The notes: generated by a model not told the origin, from the letters alone. 42,834 nt of DNA from Candidatus Aenigmatarchaeota archaeon (GCA_021157845.1 JAGGVU010000001.1:1-42834), one strand, 5' to 3'. Positions 15,487-24,375 are shown, numbered from the stretch's first letter. Numbers and translations: made by a program.

Positions 15487-16649
15487 TTTATACCCATCTT
15501 TTTTGTTGCCACATATTCTGGCATCATAAATTTTATAGATTCATCAGCTGTTATCCCTCTTTCATCAGCCAATGTAAGCATTAGTGCGTGTGCGATTGCA
15601 AGATGCGCAACCTGTATTTTGCTGCTGCTTGGCCCTTCTGGTTTAGCATTGCTTTTAATTATGTAGTCAGCAGCTTTTCCCAGAGGCGTATCCGGATTTT
15701 CTGTTATAGCAACTGTTATAGCTCCTTTTTTCTTTGCAAGTTCAAGAGTTTTATAAACAAAACCGGTTCCACCACTTGCTGATATTCCAATAATAATATC
15801 ACCACTATTTACAGAAAAATTAATATATTTGGCTATTGCTGCTTCTTCTTCACCAAATCCTTTTGAAAAACTAATAGGTTGTAATTCACTAAAATTATTT
15901 GTAAAAACCATTATTGGTAAGCCTGTTTCCAATCCTTGGCCGGCCATTTCCATTGCTACGAGAGCACTTGCTCCAGCACCTGTAACTATTATTTTTTTTC
16001 CTTTATCAACTTGATTTTTAATTATTTTTACAACGCTTTTTATCTGGCTAATTGATAATTCCATAGTTGCAAGAATTCCGTTAGCATCCTCTTGCATTAT
16101 CCTGAAAATTTTATCTTCTATTTTTTCACATCCGGACAAGTCAATACTGACCATCATCGGCTTATTTACATCAATAATCTGGCCAACAGTATCTATTAAT
16201 GTGTATTTGCGATTATCTGCACAATATTTATGCTCTGTAAATTCAAGTGTTGTTCCAGGCATGTCGCTTATTTTTAAATCTAATCCAGTCAATTTAGTTA
16301 TCAGGCTTGTTTTTCCGCTGTTAAATATTCCAAGAATTATAATTTTGTCATTTGGTTTGAACATTTCTCTGATTTTATTTTTAACATCCTCTGCTCCATA
16401 TCCGTCTAACATGCAGGTCTGTATAAAATCAGTTCCAAGCCTCTTTTTTATATCCTCTATTTGTTTTTTATCTACCAAGTCCCTTTTATTTCCAACAATA
16501 AAAAATGGCAACCCAGCGTTTTTTATCGCTTCTATAAACATTTTTATTGTGTTTATTTGCGGGTCATAGAGGTTGACCACTAGAATAGCAGCTGTCGGTT
16601 TGAGCTGGTCAAATGGGGTTGAGACCTTTTTCAAAATTCTCTTATTCAT
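15483..16649 (-). CDS. Circularly permuted GTPase fused to a SIS domain
   Basis: A 388-residue fusion. The N-terminal half has GTPase motifs in permuted order: G4 NKRD (54-57), then P-loop GIFNSGKTS (107-115), PGTT (131-134) and DTVG (153-156), the order of YlqF/RsgA-type permuted GTPases. The C-terminal half (about 190-365) is a SIS sugar-phosphate-binding domain of the MurQ-like type: GISASGGTGFVYKTLELAKKKGA, AITENPDTPLGKAADYII and QVAHLAIAHALMLTLA. It overlaps both neighbours by four bases, so the three genes form one translationally coupled operon. A nucleotide-gated sugar-phosphate enzyme or sensor is an inference. Confidence 0.85.
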   Translation of the reverse strand: MNKRILKKVSTPFDQLKPTAAILVVNLYDPQINTIKMFIEAIKNAGLPFFIVGNKRDLVDKKQIEDIKKRLGTDFIQTCMLDGYGAEDVKNKIREMFKPNDKIIILGIFNSGKTSLITKLTGLDLKISDMPGTTLEFTEHKYCADNRKYTLIDTVGQIIDVNKPMMVSIDLSGCEKIEDKIFRIMQEDANGILATMELSISQIKSVVKIIKNQVDKGKKIIVTGAGASALVAMEMAGQGLETGLPIMVFTNNFSELQPISFSKGFGEEEAAIAKYINFSVNSGDIIIGISASGGTGFVYKTLELAKKKGAITVAITENPDTPLGKAADYIIKSNAKPEGPSSSKIQVAHLAIAHALMLTLADERGITADESIKFMMPEYVATKKMGIK

Positions 16650-17749
16650 ACTACCCTCTTGGTTATTTTAGAATCAGGGTCTATTTTCGTCCCCGCTTTT
16701 ATTTTTATATTATCTCCTATTATTGTATTATGGCCGATAACAGAGCCAAGTTCTTTTCTTCTGCTATCAACAAGTTTTCCATTTACCCACATCTTTACTG
16801 TTTTGCCATCTACTGTGTTATCCAAAATAGAATTCTCACCTATAATTACGTTTTTGCCGATGACTGAGTCCATTATTTTTGCATTGTCAGCAATTTGACA
16901 TCCCTCCATTATTACAGAATTTTTTATTAATACATTTTCACCTATTTCACATGAGTTTCCGATAGAACTGTATTTGGTTATTTTTGTATTATTACCTATT
17001 ATTACGTTCCGACCTATTGCTACTGGCTCTTCTATATCAGCGCTTATATGTGATTTTATAGTTGAGCCAGAGTCGTCAAGTATAAGTTTATTTGCATCAA
17101 AAAAGTGCCATGGATATCCTATAGTATTCCATTTTTCCAGTATGAATGGTTTTATTTTTTTTCCTTCTTCAATCAGTATTTTCCACGAGTCTGTTATCTC
17201 ATATTCTCCGCGCTCAGATACCGGCGTTTTCCTAATAGCGTCAAATATATCTAAGTCCGATAAGTACATGCCGGCATTTATTAAATTTGATGGCGGTTCT
17301 TTTGGTTTTTCAATAATGTCTGTTATAAACCCATTAGAAAGAGAAAAAACACCAAATCTTTGTGGCTCCTTTACGCGAAAGCAGGCGATAGTATATGGTT
17401 TGGTCATAGCAAACTTCTCTAAATCCCTTTTTAAAATTAATTCATCACCGTTTTTAACTATAAAATTGTTGGACAAGTATTTTTCAGCAGCACGTAGTGC
17501 ATCTGCTGTTCCCAACTGGTGTTTCTGTATTGCAAATTGTATTTGTGTATGATCAAAATAATTTTTAACATCTTTCTGACCTTTGTTTATAACGATGATT
17601 ATTTCGTCTGTGATGGTTTCCATCATTTTGACTATATGCTCTAGCATCGGTATATTTGCAGCAGGAAGCATGACTTTTGACACATCTCCTGTCAGCGGCT
17701 GCATGCGTGTCCCAGCGCCAGCTGCCAGAATTACTGCCTGTATTTTCAT
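16646..17749 (-). CDS. Bifunctional sugar-1-phosphate nucleotidylyltransferase/acyltransferase (GlmU-like)
   Basis: Activates a sugar-1-phosphate to an NDP-sugar. The N-terminal nucleotidyltransferase domain (residues 1 to about 225) has ILAAGAGTRMQPLT, SKVMLPAANIPM, LGTADALR and VKNGDELI, with EITD near 182. The C-terminal left-handed beta-helix (about 245-360) shows hexapeptide repeats (IGRNVIIGNNTKI, IGENVLIKNSVI, IGHNTIIGDNIKI) as in GlmU and archaeal ST0452-type enzymes. Length 367 is a little short of the typical 400. First gene of the sugar operon; TATA-like TTTAAATA lies at 17779-17786 on the other strand. Confidence 0.92.
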   Translation of the reverse strand: MKIQAVILAAGAGTRMQPLTGDVSKVMLPAANIPMLEHIVKMMETITDEIIIVINKGQKDVKNYFDHTQIQFAIQKHQLGTADALRAAEKYLSNNFIVKNGDELILKRDLEKFAMTKPYTIACFRVKEPQRFGVFSLSNGFITDIIEKPKEPPSNLINAGMYLSDLDIFDAIRKTPVSERGEYEITDSWKILIEEGKKIKPFILEKWNTIGYPWHFFDANKLILDDSGSTIKSHISADIEEPVAIGRNVIIGNNTKITKYSSIGNSCEIGENVLIKNSVIMEGCQIADNAKIMDSVIGKNVIIGENSILDNTVDGKTVKMWVNGKLVDSRRKELGSVIGHNTIIGDNIKIKAGTKIDPDSKITKRVV

Positions 17750-17789
17750 GAAATCACAGAATAAGCTTTCTCTTCAAATTTAAATAGTT

Positions 17790-17833
17790 TTACTAAAATA
17801 TTTTTAATAATATTAAAAAATATTTTTTAGTAA
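17790..17833. promoter_or_regulatory. Long inverted repeat between sugar operon and HTH regulator
   Basis: Arms TTACTAAAATATTTTTAATA and its near-exact complement (ending TTTTTTAGTAA) meet at about 17811. The repeat sits between the TATA box of the leftward GlmU-like operon and the start of the rightward HTH gene, where an operator for a divergent regulator would be expected. Confidence 0.5.
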
Positions 17834-17848
17834 TGAAATGTAGCCACA

Positions 17849-18748
17849 TTGTTGATAATTATGTTTCTTGTAAGAAAGACAAAAAATGGTTTAGAAGCAA
17901 CGAGTGCTTCAGAGTTCAAGCCTTCCCTGAATAAAATAGATAAAAAGATAATTTTGCTGTTAAAAAAAAGACCAATGTACGCACGAGAAATTGCAAGAGA
18001 GCTTGGTATAGAGCAACAAAAGATTTATTATCATATAAAATGCCTGAAAAAGCGTGGTTTGATAAAATTAGACAGGATTGTAAATGAAGCTGTTGCAACA
18101 AAATTTTATAGGCTTGCCTCATCTGCATTTGTGTTTTCAATTGGCCAATTCAGGCCAGTCGGCAAGATAATATCTACTCCTGAAAAACAGCGGAAGTTCA
18201 TTGAACCATTTATCATTGATGGAAAGTTGAATACAAAGATAATAATCGGTTCACCAGATCCACACGGGCCAGAATCTGCGCGTGCAAGAGACGGGTATTA
18301 TGCATCAGACTTTTCAATATTTTTTGGCTCATTTCTTTCCTTTAGTCCTATGCCAGCAGTTGTCTTAGACACAGAACTTAAAAATAAAAAACAAAATCTT
18401 ATTCTTATCGGAGGTCCGATAGTTAATAAAATCACTGAAAAAATAAACTCTTATTTGCCAATAAAATTCAAAAATAAAAAAATTTATTCATCTTTATCAA
18501 AAAAAACATATTCAGCTGATTGTTGTGGTGTTATAGAAAAGATAAAAAATCCTTTTGACAAATCCAAATCTGTTATGATTATTGCTGGCCTTCGCTCATC
18601 CGGAACCAAATCAGCTATATTGGCGTTTCTTAAAAAATTTGATGAGATTTGCAAAGGAAATAAGTACAAAAGAAAATATGCAAAAGTTGTTCTGGGCCTG
18701 GATAAAGATGCTGATGGCATTATCGATTCTGTTGAAATCTTGGAATAG
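17849..18748 (+). CDS. Winged-helix regulator with S-layer-like C-terminal domain
   Basis: A 299-residue protein. The N-terminal winged helix (about residues 25-90) reads LNKIDKKIILLLKKRPMYAREIARELG then QKIYYHIKCLKKRGLI, an ArsR/GntR-like DNA-binding fold. The rest resembles a domain of archaeal S-layer proteins: GSPDPHGPESARARDG, ILIGGPIVNKIT, GVIEKIKNPFDKSKS and IIAGLRSSGTKSAILAF, ending in DKDADGIIDSVEIL. It has no membrane segment. Start may be the ATG at 17849 or 17861. It is divergent from the sugar operon across a long inverted repeat, which suggests control of envelope sugar genes; this is inference. Confidence 0.75.
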   Translation: MLIIMFLVRKTKNGLEATSASEFKPSLNKIDKKIILLLKKRPMYAREIARELGIEQQKIYYHIKCLKKRGLIKLDRIVNEAVATKFYRLASSAFVFSIGQFRPVGKIISTPEKQRKFIEPFIIDGKLNTKIIIGSPDPHGPESARARDGYYASDFSIFFGSFLSFSPMPAVVLDTELKNKKQNLILIGGPIVNKITEKINSYLPIKFKNKKIYSSLSKKTYSADCCGVIEKIKNPFDKSKSVMIIAGLRSSGTKSAILAFLKKFDEICKGNKYKRKYAKVVLGLDKDADGIIDSVEILE

Positions 18749-18989
18749 ATCAATATATGCTTCACAAAGGTTTATTAAGAGGTTTGTGGGATGACACAAT
18801 TTGGTGCAAATACCACGTAGTCTATATTTATGTTCAGCGAGCAGTTGATTAAAATCTCAGTGGCATACGCCGCATATGGTTTTGGATAAACAGATATCTT
18901 TGGTCAAAAGGATGTTGAAAAGATTTGCTTTTTGAATATATAAATGCGACATCATAACAGATTAATAAATTAATAGTACAAATCTTTTC
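18749..18989. other. Intergenic region upstream of Trm1
   Basis: A 241-base gap without a protein gene. It contains dispersed element copy 3 (18830-18955). ATATATAAATG at 18935-18945 is a plausible TATA element for trm1, 45-55 bases before its start. Confidence 0.4.
18830..18955. repeat. Dispersed intergenic element, copy 3
   Basis: Has all three shared blocks: ATGTTCAGCGAGCAGTT, GATATCTTTGGTCAAA (18893-18908) and GCGACATCAT at the right end. The middle block can form ATATC-TTT-GGTC-AAA-(GATGT) as a hairpin. Compared with copy 5 the closing pairs differ but still pair (A-T against T-G), which suggests an RNA structure. Confidence 0.4.
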
Positions 18990-20042
18990 ATGTTCAAAAC
19001 AGTGGAAGAAGGGTTGGCCAAGATAAAAGTACCGTCAGTTGAAAAGCCAGAAGACGGCCGCGGTCAGGGGTTTTACAATCCAGTTATGAAAGAAAATAGA
19101 GACATATCTGTTGCTGTATTTTCTGTTTTTATTAACAAATATTTTCCTTCTGACAAAAATGTTAAGATTTTGGACGCACTTACAGCAACAGGTATCAGAG
19201 CTATCCGATATAGAAAGGAATTGGATGGTGTAGAAGTATGGGCAACAGATGTGAATGAAAATGCCATAAAATTGGCAAAAAAAAATGCGATATTAAATAA
19301 TGTTAAGATAAAAATAGAAAAAAAAGATGCAAACCTGATTATGCATGAGCGAGGATTTGATATAATTGACATTGATCCATATGGAACACCGGTTATGTTC
19401 ATAGATTCTGCTTTTCATAGTATTGGCCGGTTCGGCTTACTAGCTGTGACAGCAACAGATACAGCTGCGTTGAATGGGGTTTACCCTATTGTGTCAGAAA
19501 GGCGATATGGTATAAAATCTGTAAAAACCCAGTTTAGCAAGGAGCTTGGAACAAGAATAATCCTGACCCATATAATTAGAGAAGGGATGAAATATGACAA
19601 AGCGTTTATTCCACTTTTGTCTTATCAATCAAGACACTATATCCGATTATTTGGTTTGATTAGGAAAAGCGTAGAAAAATGTAATAAACTTTTGAGGAAC
19701 ATAAAATATTTTTTTCTTGCAGACAGCAAAAAGAATGCAGACAAAATTTATCTCGGGCCCCTGCATAATAAAAAATTTTGTTCTCTTGTATTAAAAGAAC
19801 TTCAGAAAAGAAAATTGGACGGGAAGAAAATTGCCTTGCTTGCACACAATGAGTTAGACATACCATTTTACTATGATATACACAAGTTGGCACGGATTTA
19901 TAAAAAAAATATACCTAGAACTGAAAAATTAATAAAAAGATTAAAAAAACATGGTTACAAAGCCAGTAAAACGATTTTTTCAGACATAGGAATAAAAACA
20001 AATGTGAAAGAAGCTGAAGTAATAAAATATTTTGAAACTTAG
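18990..20042 (+). CDS. trm1: tRNA (guanine-26-N2)-dimethyltransferase Trm1
   Basis: Dimethylates G26 of tRNA. The 350-residue protein begins with the family N-terminus (EEGLAKIKVPS...GFYNPVMKENRDISV), then the SAM-binding ILDALTATGIRAIRYRKE, TDVNENAI, the catalytic DIDPYGTPVMFIDSA and TATDTAALNG. The C-terminal domain follows from about 240. The mature tRNA-Ser deduced in this window has a G at position 26, a possible substrate, while tRNA-Pro has C26. Its stop overlaps the 3' end of the convergent small gene by four bases. Confidence 0.95.
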   Translation: MFKTVEEGLAKIKVPSVEKPEDGRGQGFYNPVMKENRDISVAVFSVFINKYFPSDKNVKILDALTATGIRAIRYRKELDGVEVWATDVNENAIKLAKKNAILNNVKIKIEKKDANLIMHERGFDIIDIDPYGTPVMFIDSAFHSIGRFGLLAVTATDTAALNGVYPIVSERRYGIKSVKTQFSKELGTRIILTHIIREGMKYDKAFIPLLSYQSRHYIRLFGLIRKSVEKCNKLLRNIKYFFLADSKKNADKIYLGPLHNKKFCSLVLKELQKRKLDGKKIALLAHNELDIPFYYDIHKLARIYKKNIPRTEKLIKRLKKHGYKASKTIFSDIGIKTNVKEAEVIKYFET

Positions 20043-20263
20043 TTTGATAATTCTAGTCTGAAAGGGATTCTTCCACTTGTACAAAAAATATAGTTAGTGC
20101 CAGTTTTGGCCAAAGTTTTTCCATATATAGATATTTTCCCCCTCTCAATATCTTCTTTGATCTTTTCGTAAAAGCCAGAAAAGCCATTAAATATAGATGC
20201 GACTATGAGCGCGCCATCTTCCGTAATATAACCCTTTCCAATAACAGGACCTTTTTCAGTCAT
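20039..20263 (-). CDS. Hypothetical small protein downstream of TFB
   Basis: A 74-residue protein, family not recognised. It reads MTEKGPVIGKGYITEDGALIV at the start, has a charged middle (EKIKEDIERGKISIYG) and ends GRIPFRLELSN; mostly predicted beta strand, with no membrane segment or cysteine pair. It starts 10 bases after the TFB stop on the same strand, so it is in the TFB operon. In many archaea Gar1 is next to TFB; I compared it with Gar1 and see no convincing match. A real gene is likely because it fills the gap exactly. Confidence 0.6.
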   Translation of the reverse strand: MTEKGPVIGKGYITEDGALIVASIFNGFSGFYEKIKEDIERGKISIYGKTLAKTGTNYIFCTSGRIPFRLELSN

Positions 20264-20273
20264 TTTTCACACC

Positions 20274-21233
20274 CTACCTTCTTTTTCTTTTATTTTTTTT
20301 GGCGTTTTCATCTTCCTTTGCCTTTTTTTCAACCTCTTCATCAATGCCAAGTGCTTCTGCCATTTCTTTATAACGATTTCTTATTGTAACTTCTGTTACG
20401 CCAACGACATCTGCAACCTCTCTTTGTGTTTTTCTCTCGCCTTCTAAGACAGATGCGATATATATTGCTGCTGCAGCACAGCCGCATGGCCCTTTGCCGG
20501 ATATAACATCTTTTTTCTTTGATTTTTTCAAAATTTCAGTGGCCCTTACCTGTATCTTATCAGACAACCCAAGCATAGACGCAAATCTTGGAATATATGA
20601 AAATGCTTTAGCAGGCAAAATCCTCATGTTTAGTTTTCTTGATATATATCTGTATGTCCTTCCAAGCTCACGCTTTTCTATACCAGATGCCTGTGATATT
20701 TCTGTTAATGTTCTTGGCGTTCCATATTCTCTACACAGGGAATATACTAAAGCAGCAATTATGGACTCTATTGAACGACCACGCACAAGCCCCTTTTCTA
20801 ACGCTTTCTCATAAAGTTTTGCAACTTCTTCGTGCAATGTCCTTGGCAGACCTAGATATGAAACCAGTCTTTGCAATTCACCCAATGCAAACGATAGGTT
20901 TCTATCCTTTGACGTTAATAGTCTCTTTTGCCACTTTCTTATTCTAAAAAACTGGCTTCTTTTCTTTGCCGGTACTTTAAACAATTCTGTCGGACCTTTT
21001 CCTATCTCCGTGCTTAATCCCTTATCATGACGTCTGTGAGTCAGCGGTGCACCTGTTCTTGCTCTTTTTTCCTTTTGCTCGGAGTCAAATGCTCTCCAAT
21101 CCTGAGTTAAGTCTGCCATACCTTCTTCTATTACGAGGCCACATTTAGCACAGACAAGTTCGCCTCTTTTAGGATCCTTGTAGAACTTATCTGAACCACA
21201 CTCTGGGCATACAAATGATTTTTTTCTCATCAT
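20274..21233 (-). CDS. tfb: Transcription initiation factor TFB
   Basis: Archaeal TFIIB, which recruits RNA polymerase to the TBP-TATA complex. The N-terminal zinc ribbon is FVCPECGSDKFYKDPKRGELVCAKCG. The B-reader/linker (DWRAFDSEQKEKRARTGAPLTHRRHDKGLSTEI) is typical. Two cyclin repeats follow, with the HTH SRGR-like REVADVVGVTEVTIRNRYKEM near the end, then a lysine-rich tail. Two ATGs in a row follow GGTGGT; a longer in-frame start upstream is unlikely. About 319 residues. Confidence 0.96.
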   Translation of the reverse strand: MMRKKSFVCPECGSDKFYKDPKRGELVCAKCGLVIEEGMADLTQDWRAFDSEQKEKRARTGAPLTHRRHDKGLSTEIGKGPTELFKVPAKKRSQFFRIRKWQKRLLTSKDRNLSFALGELQRLVSYLGLPRTLHEEVAKLYEKALEKGLVRGRSIESIIAALVYSLCREYGTPRTLTEISQASGIEKRELGRTYRYISRKLNMRILPAKAFSYIPRFASMLGLSDKIQVRATEILKKSKKKDVISGKGPCGCAAAAIYIASVLEGERKTQREVADVVGVTEVTIRNRYKEMAEALGIDEEVEKKAKEDENAKKNKRKRR

Positions 21234-21435
21234 ACCACCATTTGATACTACTATAACGTGAATAATCATTGATATTTGACTTATAAGTTTTATGGCGAAA
21301 ACTATTTAAAGCTTTTTATTCTCCCAGCTTTTAAAGCTTTCGGTCTTCTAATACATAATTTATTATATAGTTTTATTAATCTATATTTAATATTATATGT
21401 GTCTAAAAATGTATATCTAAATAAAATTTATTTTT

Positions 21436-21502
21436 ATGCTCAGTTAGCAGTTGCAAAAACTACTTTGGGCAAGAGAGGTAATATCTTTGTATGACGTCGC
21501 AT
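21436..21502. repeat. Dispersed intergenic element, copy 4 (short form)
   Basis: Left block ATGCTCAGTTAGCAGTTGC, middle TAATATCTTTG (21479-21489), right block GACGTCGCAT (21493-21502), the whole only 67 bases. It lacks the internal hairpin region seen in copies 3 and 5. It lies in the 328-base divergent gap between TFB and the flippase-like gene; the rest of that gap holds AT-rich promoter-like sequence only. Confidence 0.4.
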
Positions 21503-21561
21503 TTTTACAAGTTCTAAAAGAATTATAAAAATTGTTAAAAAATAGCAAAAAACTTAAATTA

Positions 21562-22587
21562 ATGCTTAAATATTTCCCCGTTATAAATTTTTTCATGTCA
21601 AAGAAAGTTTTGTCATTGTGTTTGGGCATTTTTATAATCTTACTGATTTTTAGTCGTATTGGAATACTAGATATTTTAAAAATTATAAGCAAAATGAATA
21701 TTGGCGTATTTTTGGCTGCGGTTCTTGTTGATTTGGCCGTAATTACCATGTTTTCAAAACGATTTCAAATTTTAGTAAACAGACACAAGCCGCTTAGTTT
21801 TGTAGATTCTTTTAAAATAACAATGATAGGCATATTTTTTAATCTGATTACACCTGTTGCTAAATTGGGTGGGGAGCCTGTAAAAATATTTTTGCTCAGA
21901 CAAAAAAAAATAGCTACGGAAAAATCTTCTGCAATAGTTTTTACAAATCTAATTATTGAGCTATTGACGTTATATTTGTTTTTTTTGTCATCTGTAATTA
22001 TTTTAGTTCTCAAGAGTGTTGTCCCGTCTTCTCTTTTGAGGCTTTTTGTAGTGTTTCTTTTTATTTCCCTGATTTTATTTGTTGCTGGCATCAAGCTGCT
22101 CCTGAATTATAATTTTATAAAGAAAATTGTGAATTGGATATTAAACCGGTTAAAAAGAAAGAAAAAGAAAAATTATGCGAGATTATTTCAGAAATATTTT
22201 AAGGTTTTGCTAAAAGACAAATCAACTATGATTAAACTTGTTTTATTTTCGTTATTCATAAAACTAATGGAATTGATGAGAATATATCTGATATTTTGGG
22301 CAATAGGGATTAAACCCGATATTTACATATTGCTTATTGTCTGGGCAACTGTCTTAGTATTTGGCATGATACCATTTTTACCGGGTAATTTAGGCCTGGT
22401 AGAAGGTGGCGTAATATCCGCATTGATATTGGCTGGTATATCTTCTTATATAGCAGCCAGTTATATATTTTTGGACAGACTAATTATATATTGGTTCAAC
22501 CTGTTTATAGGTCTTGGTATTTTAGTTAAATCAGGTTTAATAAAATATAAAGTGATAAGAAATGAGCTTGCCTCTCGCACCTTTTGA
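21562..22587 (+). CDS. Flippase-like integral membrane protein (UPF0104/LPG-synthase TM family)
   Basis: About 341 residues with eight or so membrane segments. Family marks are FFNLITPVAKLGGEPVK (the GG-EP motif) near residue 105, and FGMIPFLPGNLGLVEGG in the C-terminal third. Bacterial relatives include the MprF flippase domain and lysyl-phosphatidylglycerol synthases; archaeal members may move or modify lipid-linked molecules. The start is uncertain (21562 or 21595; the latter begins at the first membrane helix). The stop lies 26 bases inside the histone gene. Confidence 0.85.
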   Translation: MLKYFPVINFFMSKKVLSLCLGIFIILLIFSRIGILDILKIISKMNIGVFLAAVLVDLAVITMFSKRFQILVNRHKPLSFVDSFKITMIGIFFNLITPVAKLGGEPVKIFLLRQKKIATEKSSAIVFTNLIIELLTLYLFFLSSVIILVLKSVVPSSLLRLFVVFLFISLILFVAGIKLLLNYNFIKKIVNWILNRLKRKKKKNYARLFQKYFKVLLKDKSTMIKLVLFSLFIKLMELMRIYLIFWAIGIKPDIYILLIVWATVLVFGMIPFLPGNLGLVEGGVISALILAGISSYIAASYIFLDRLIIYWFNLFIGLGILVKSGLIKYKVIRNELASRTF

Positions 22588-22759
22588 ACGCATAGTTAAA
22601 AAGGCTGGTGCAAAAAGGGTATCAGCCAATGCTGTTGAGGAATTGAGAGATATCATAGAAGAATATGGGTTGGAGATTGCAAAAAAGGCGTGGAATATTG
22701 CACAGCACTCTGGAAGGAGGACTGTGCAAAAAAAAGATATAAAATTTGTAGTTCAATGA
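22562..22759 (+). CDS. Archaeal histone
   Basis: A 65-residue HMf-type histone fold: LPLAPFERIVKKAGAKRVS, a central helix AVEELRDIIEEYGLEIAKKAWNIAQHSGRRTV, then QKKDIKFVV. The loop residues RRTVQKKDI match the DNA-binding L2 loop. It wraps and compacts DNA as dimers and larger multimers. It overlaps the end of the flippase-like gene by 26 bases and precedes aIF5A, so the three may be cotranscribed. Confidence 0.95.
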   Translation: MSLPLAPFERIVKKAGAKRVSANAVEELRDIIEEYGLEIAKKAWNIAQHSGRRTVQKKDIKFVVQ

Positions 22760-22795
22760 TGCTTAGCTAAGTCGAAAATTATGGGAGGGTTAATA

Positions 22796-23185
22796 ATGGA
22801 AACAACTGTTGAGGAAATTAAAAAATGTAGAGAAGGTAAATTTGTCCTAATAGATGACGTGCCATCTAAGGTTACAAGCTTAAAAATATCAAAACCCGGA
22901 AAGCACGGCGAGGCAAAGGCGCGGCTAGAAGCTGTTGGTATATTTGATCATCAAAAACGCATAATAGTTAAGCCAGCTGGCCACAAGCTTCGAATACCAA
23001 TTGTTATTAAGAAGAATGCGCAGGTTATAGCATTTATAGGTGAAAGGGTACAACTAATGGATTTGGAGGATTATTCGATATTTGAAGCAGAAGTGCCAGA
23101 AGATTTAAAAGGAAAGCTGAAAGAAGGCGGAGAGGTCATTATTTGGAAGTTTGGAAATAATGTGATTATAAAAGGCGTAAAGTAA
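22796..23185 (+). CDS. eif5a: Translation factor aIF5A
   Basis: Promotes peptide-bond formation at difficult sequences. It has 129 residues with the hypusination loop SKPGKHGEAKAR, the modified Lys being K36, and a C-terminal OB domain. GGAGGGTTAATA before the ATG at 22796 fixes the start, 15 bases inside a longer reading frame. It lies 36 bases downstream of the histone gene. Deoxyhypusine synthase is not in the window. Confidence 0.96.
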   Translation: METTVEEIKKCREGKFVLIDDVPSKVTSLKISKPGKHGEAKARLEAVGIFDHQKRIIVKPAGHKLRIPIVIKKNAQVIAFIGERVQLMDLEDYSIFEAEVPEDLKGKLKEGGEVIIWKFGNNVIIKGVK

Positions 23186-23274
23186 TTTCTCTTTATTACT
23201 GGCACATAACATTTGGCCATAATAATAAGTGTTAGCATTAATTTAGCAGTAAATGTAGTTAAATTGGTGATTTG

Positions 23275-24375
23275 TTGAAGCTGATAGTTGGCATAGATCC
23301 GGGCGTGACTGTGGGTCTTGCTATTATTGGTCTTGTACCGCCATTCGGAAAAAATGATTTATTTATCAGAACACTAAGTAGAAAAAATTTTTCTAAGAGT
23401 GAAATAATAAAGGAGATAACAAAATATGGAGAGCCTGTTATAGTTTGCACAGACAAAAAAAGGGCTTCTGATTTGGTACGAAAAATAGGCTCTGCATTTG
23501 GCTCAAAAATTTTTCTGCCAAAGGAAGATTTAGAGAAAAAACTGAAAGCAAAACTAACAGCGAATTATAATCCTAATAACATACATGAACTAGATGCTCT
23601 GGCTTCTGCGTTATATTGCTTTGAACATATACACTCCAAATTGATAAAAATAAAAAACAAAGTTAAAAATGATATAGATAAAGATCGTGTTATTGATTTT
23701 GTTATAAGGCACGGGTTCTCAGTTAATAAAGCAATTAATTTAGCTAGTTCTAGAAAAAACTTAAAACAAAAGATTGTGTACCACACAATTGTTAAGTTAA
23801 GAGATAAACAGCTAAAGGAGGAAAATGAACAATTAAAAGAAAATCTATCAATCGTAAAAACAGCATTAGAAAGACTAAAAGAAGAAAATGCCTATTTTCT
23901 GAAAGAATATGAGCGAATAAAAAAAGACATTGAGAATTATGTGGAAAGAAAGATAGAAAGAAGAACCACATCCCTCTTGAAGCAGTTATCGTCTTTAAAA
24001 AAAGAAAACAAAAGATTACAGAATGAAATAAAAAGATTGAAAGAAAAAGACAACATCAATGCTCGTTATGAAAAAATAGTTTATGTAAAAGATATGACAA
24101 AAAAACATATCAGCCCGAGTATTAAAAATAAAATAGTTTATGTAGAGCGTGTAAATGGAAATATCAAAAATATGGAAAAACTTGGGCCAAAACTGATTAT
24201 TACCCCAGATAAAAAAGCCGAGTTTCTGATAACAGAGATGCCACTTATAATTAGAAAGTTACATCTAAAAAAAATTGGCGAAGACTATTTTGTTAAAAAA
24301 ACAGACCTAGATGAGCTACAAATTAAGAACTGGTTTGTGAAATGGGTGAAAAAATATAAGGAAAGATTTAAATGA
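23275..24375 (+). CDS. DUF460 family protein: RNase H-like domain plus coiled coil
   Basis: A 366-residue protein. The N-terminal part (about 1-115) has IVGIDPGVTVGLAII, VIVCTDKK and HELDALASALYCF, the pattern of an RNase H/RuvC-like fold. A long charged coiled coil (about 170-265) follows, then a C-terminal domain ending in a basic helix. Archaeal DUF460 proteins are often longer, 500 or more residues. A perfect GGTGAT lies at 23266-23271, so a TTG start at 23272 or 23275 is likely. The stop overlaps the archaeosortase ATG. Function unknown; nuclease activity is only inferred from the fold. Confidence 0.75.
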   Translation: MKLIVGIDPGVTVGLAIIGLVPPFGKNDLFIRTLSRKNFSKSEIIKEITKYGEPVIVCTDKKRASDLVRKIGSAFGSKIFLPKEDLEKKLKAKLTANYNPNNIHELDALASALYCFEHIHSKLIKIKNKVKNDIDKDRVIDFVIRHGFSVNKAINLASSRKNLKQKIVYHTIVKLRDKQLKEENEQLKENLSIVKTALERLKEENAYFLKEYERIKKDIENYVERKIERRTTSLLKQLSSLKKENKRLQNEIKRLKEKDNINARYEKIVYVKDMTKKHISPSIKNKIVYVERVNGNIKNMEKLGPKLIITPDKKAEFLITEMPLIIRKLHLKKIGEDYFVKKTDLDELQIKNWFVKWVKKYKERFK

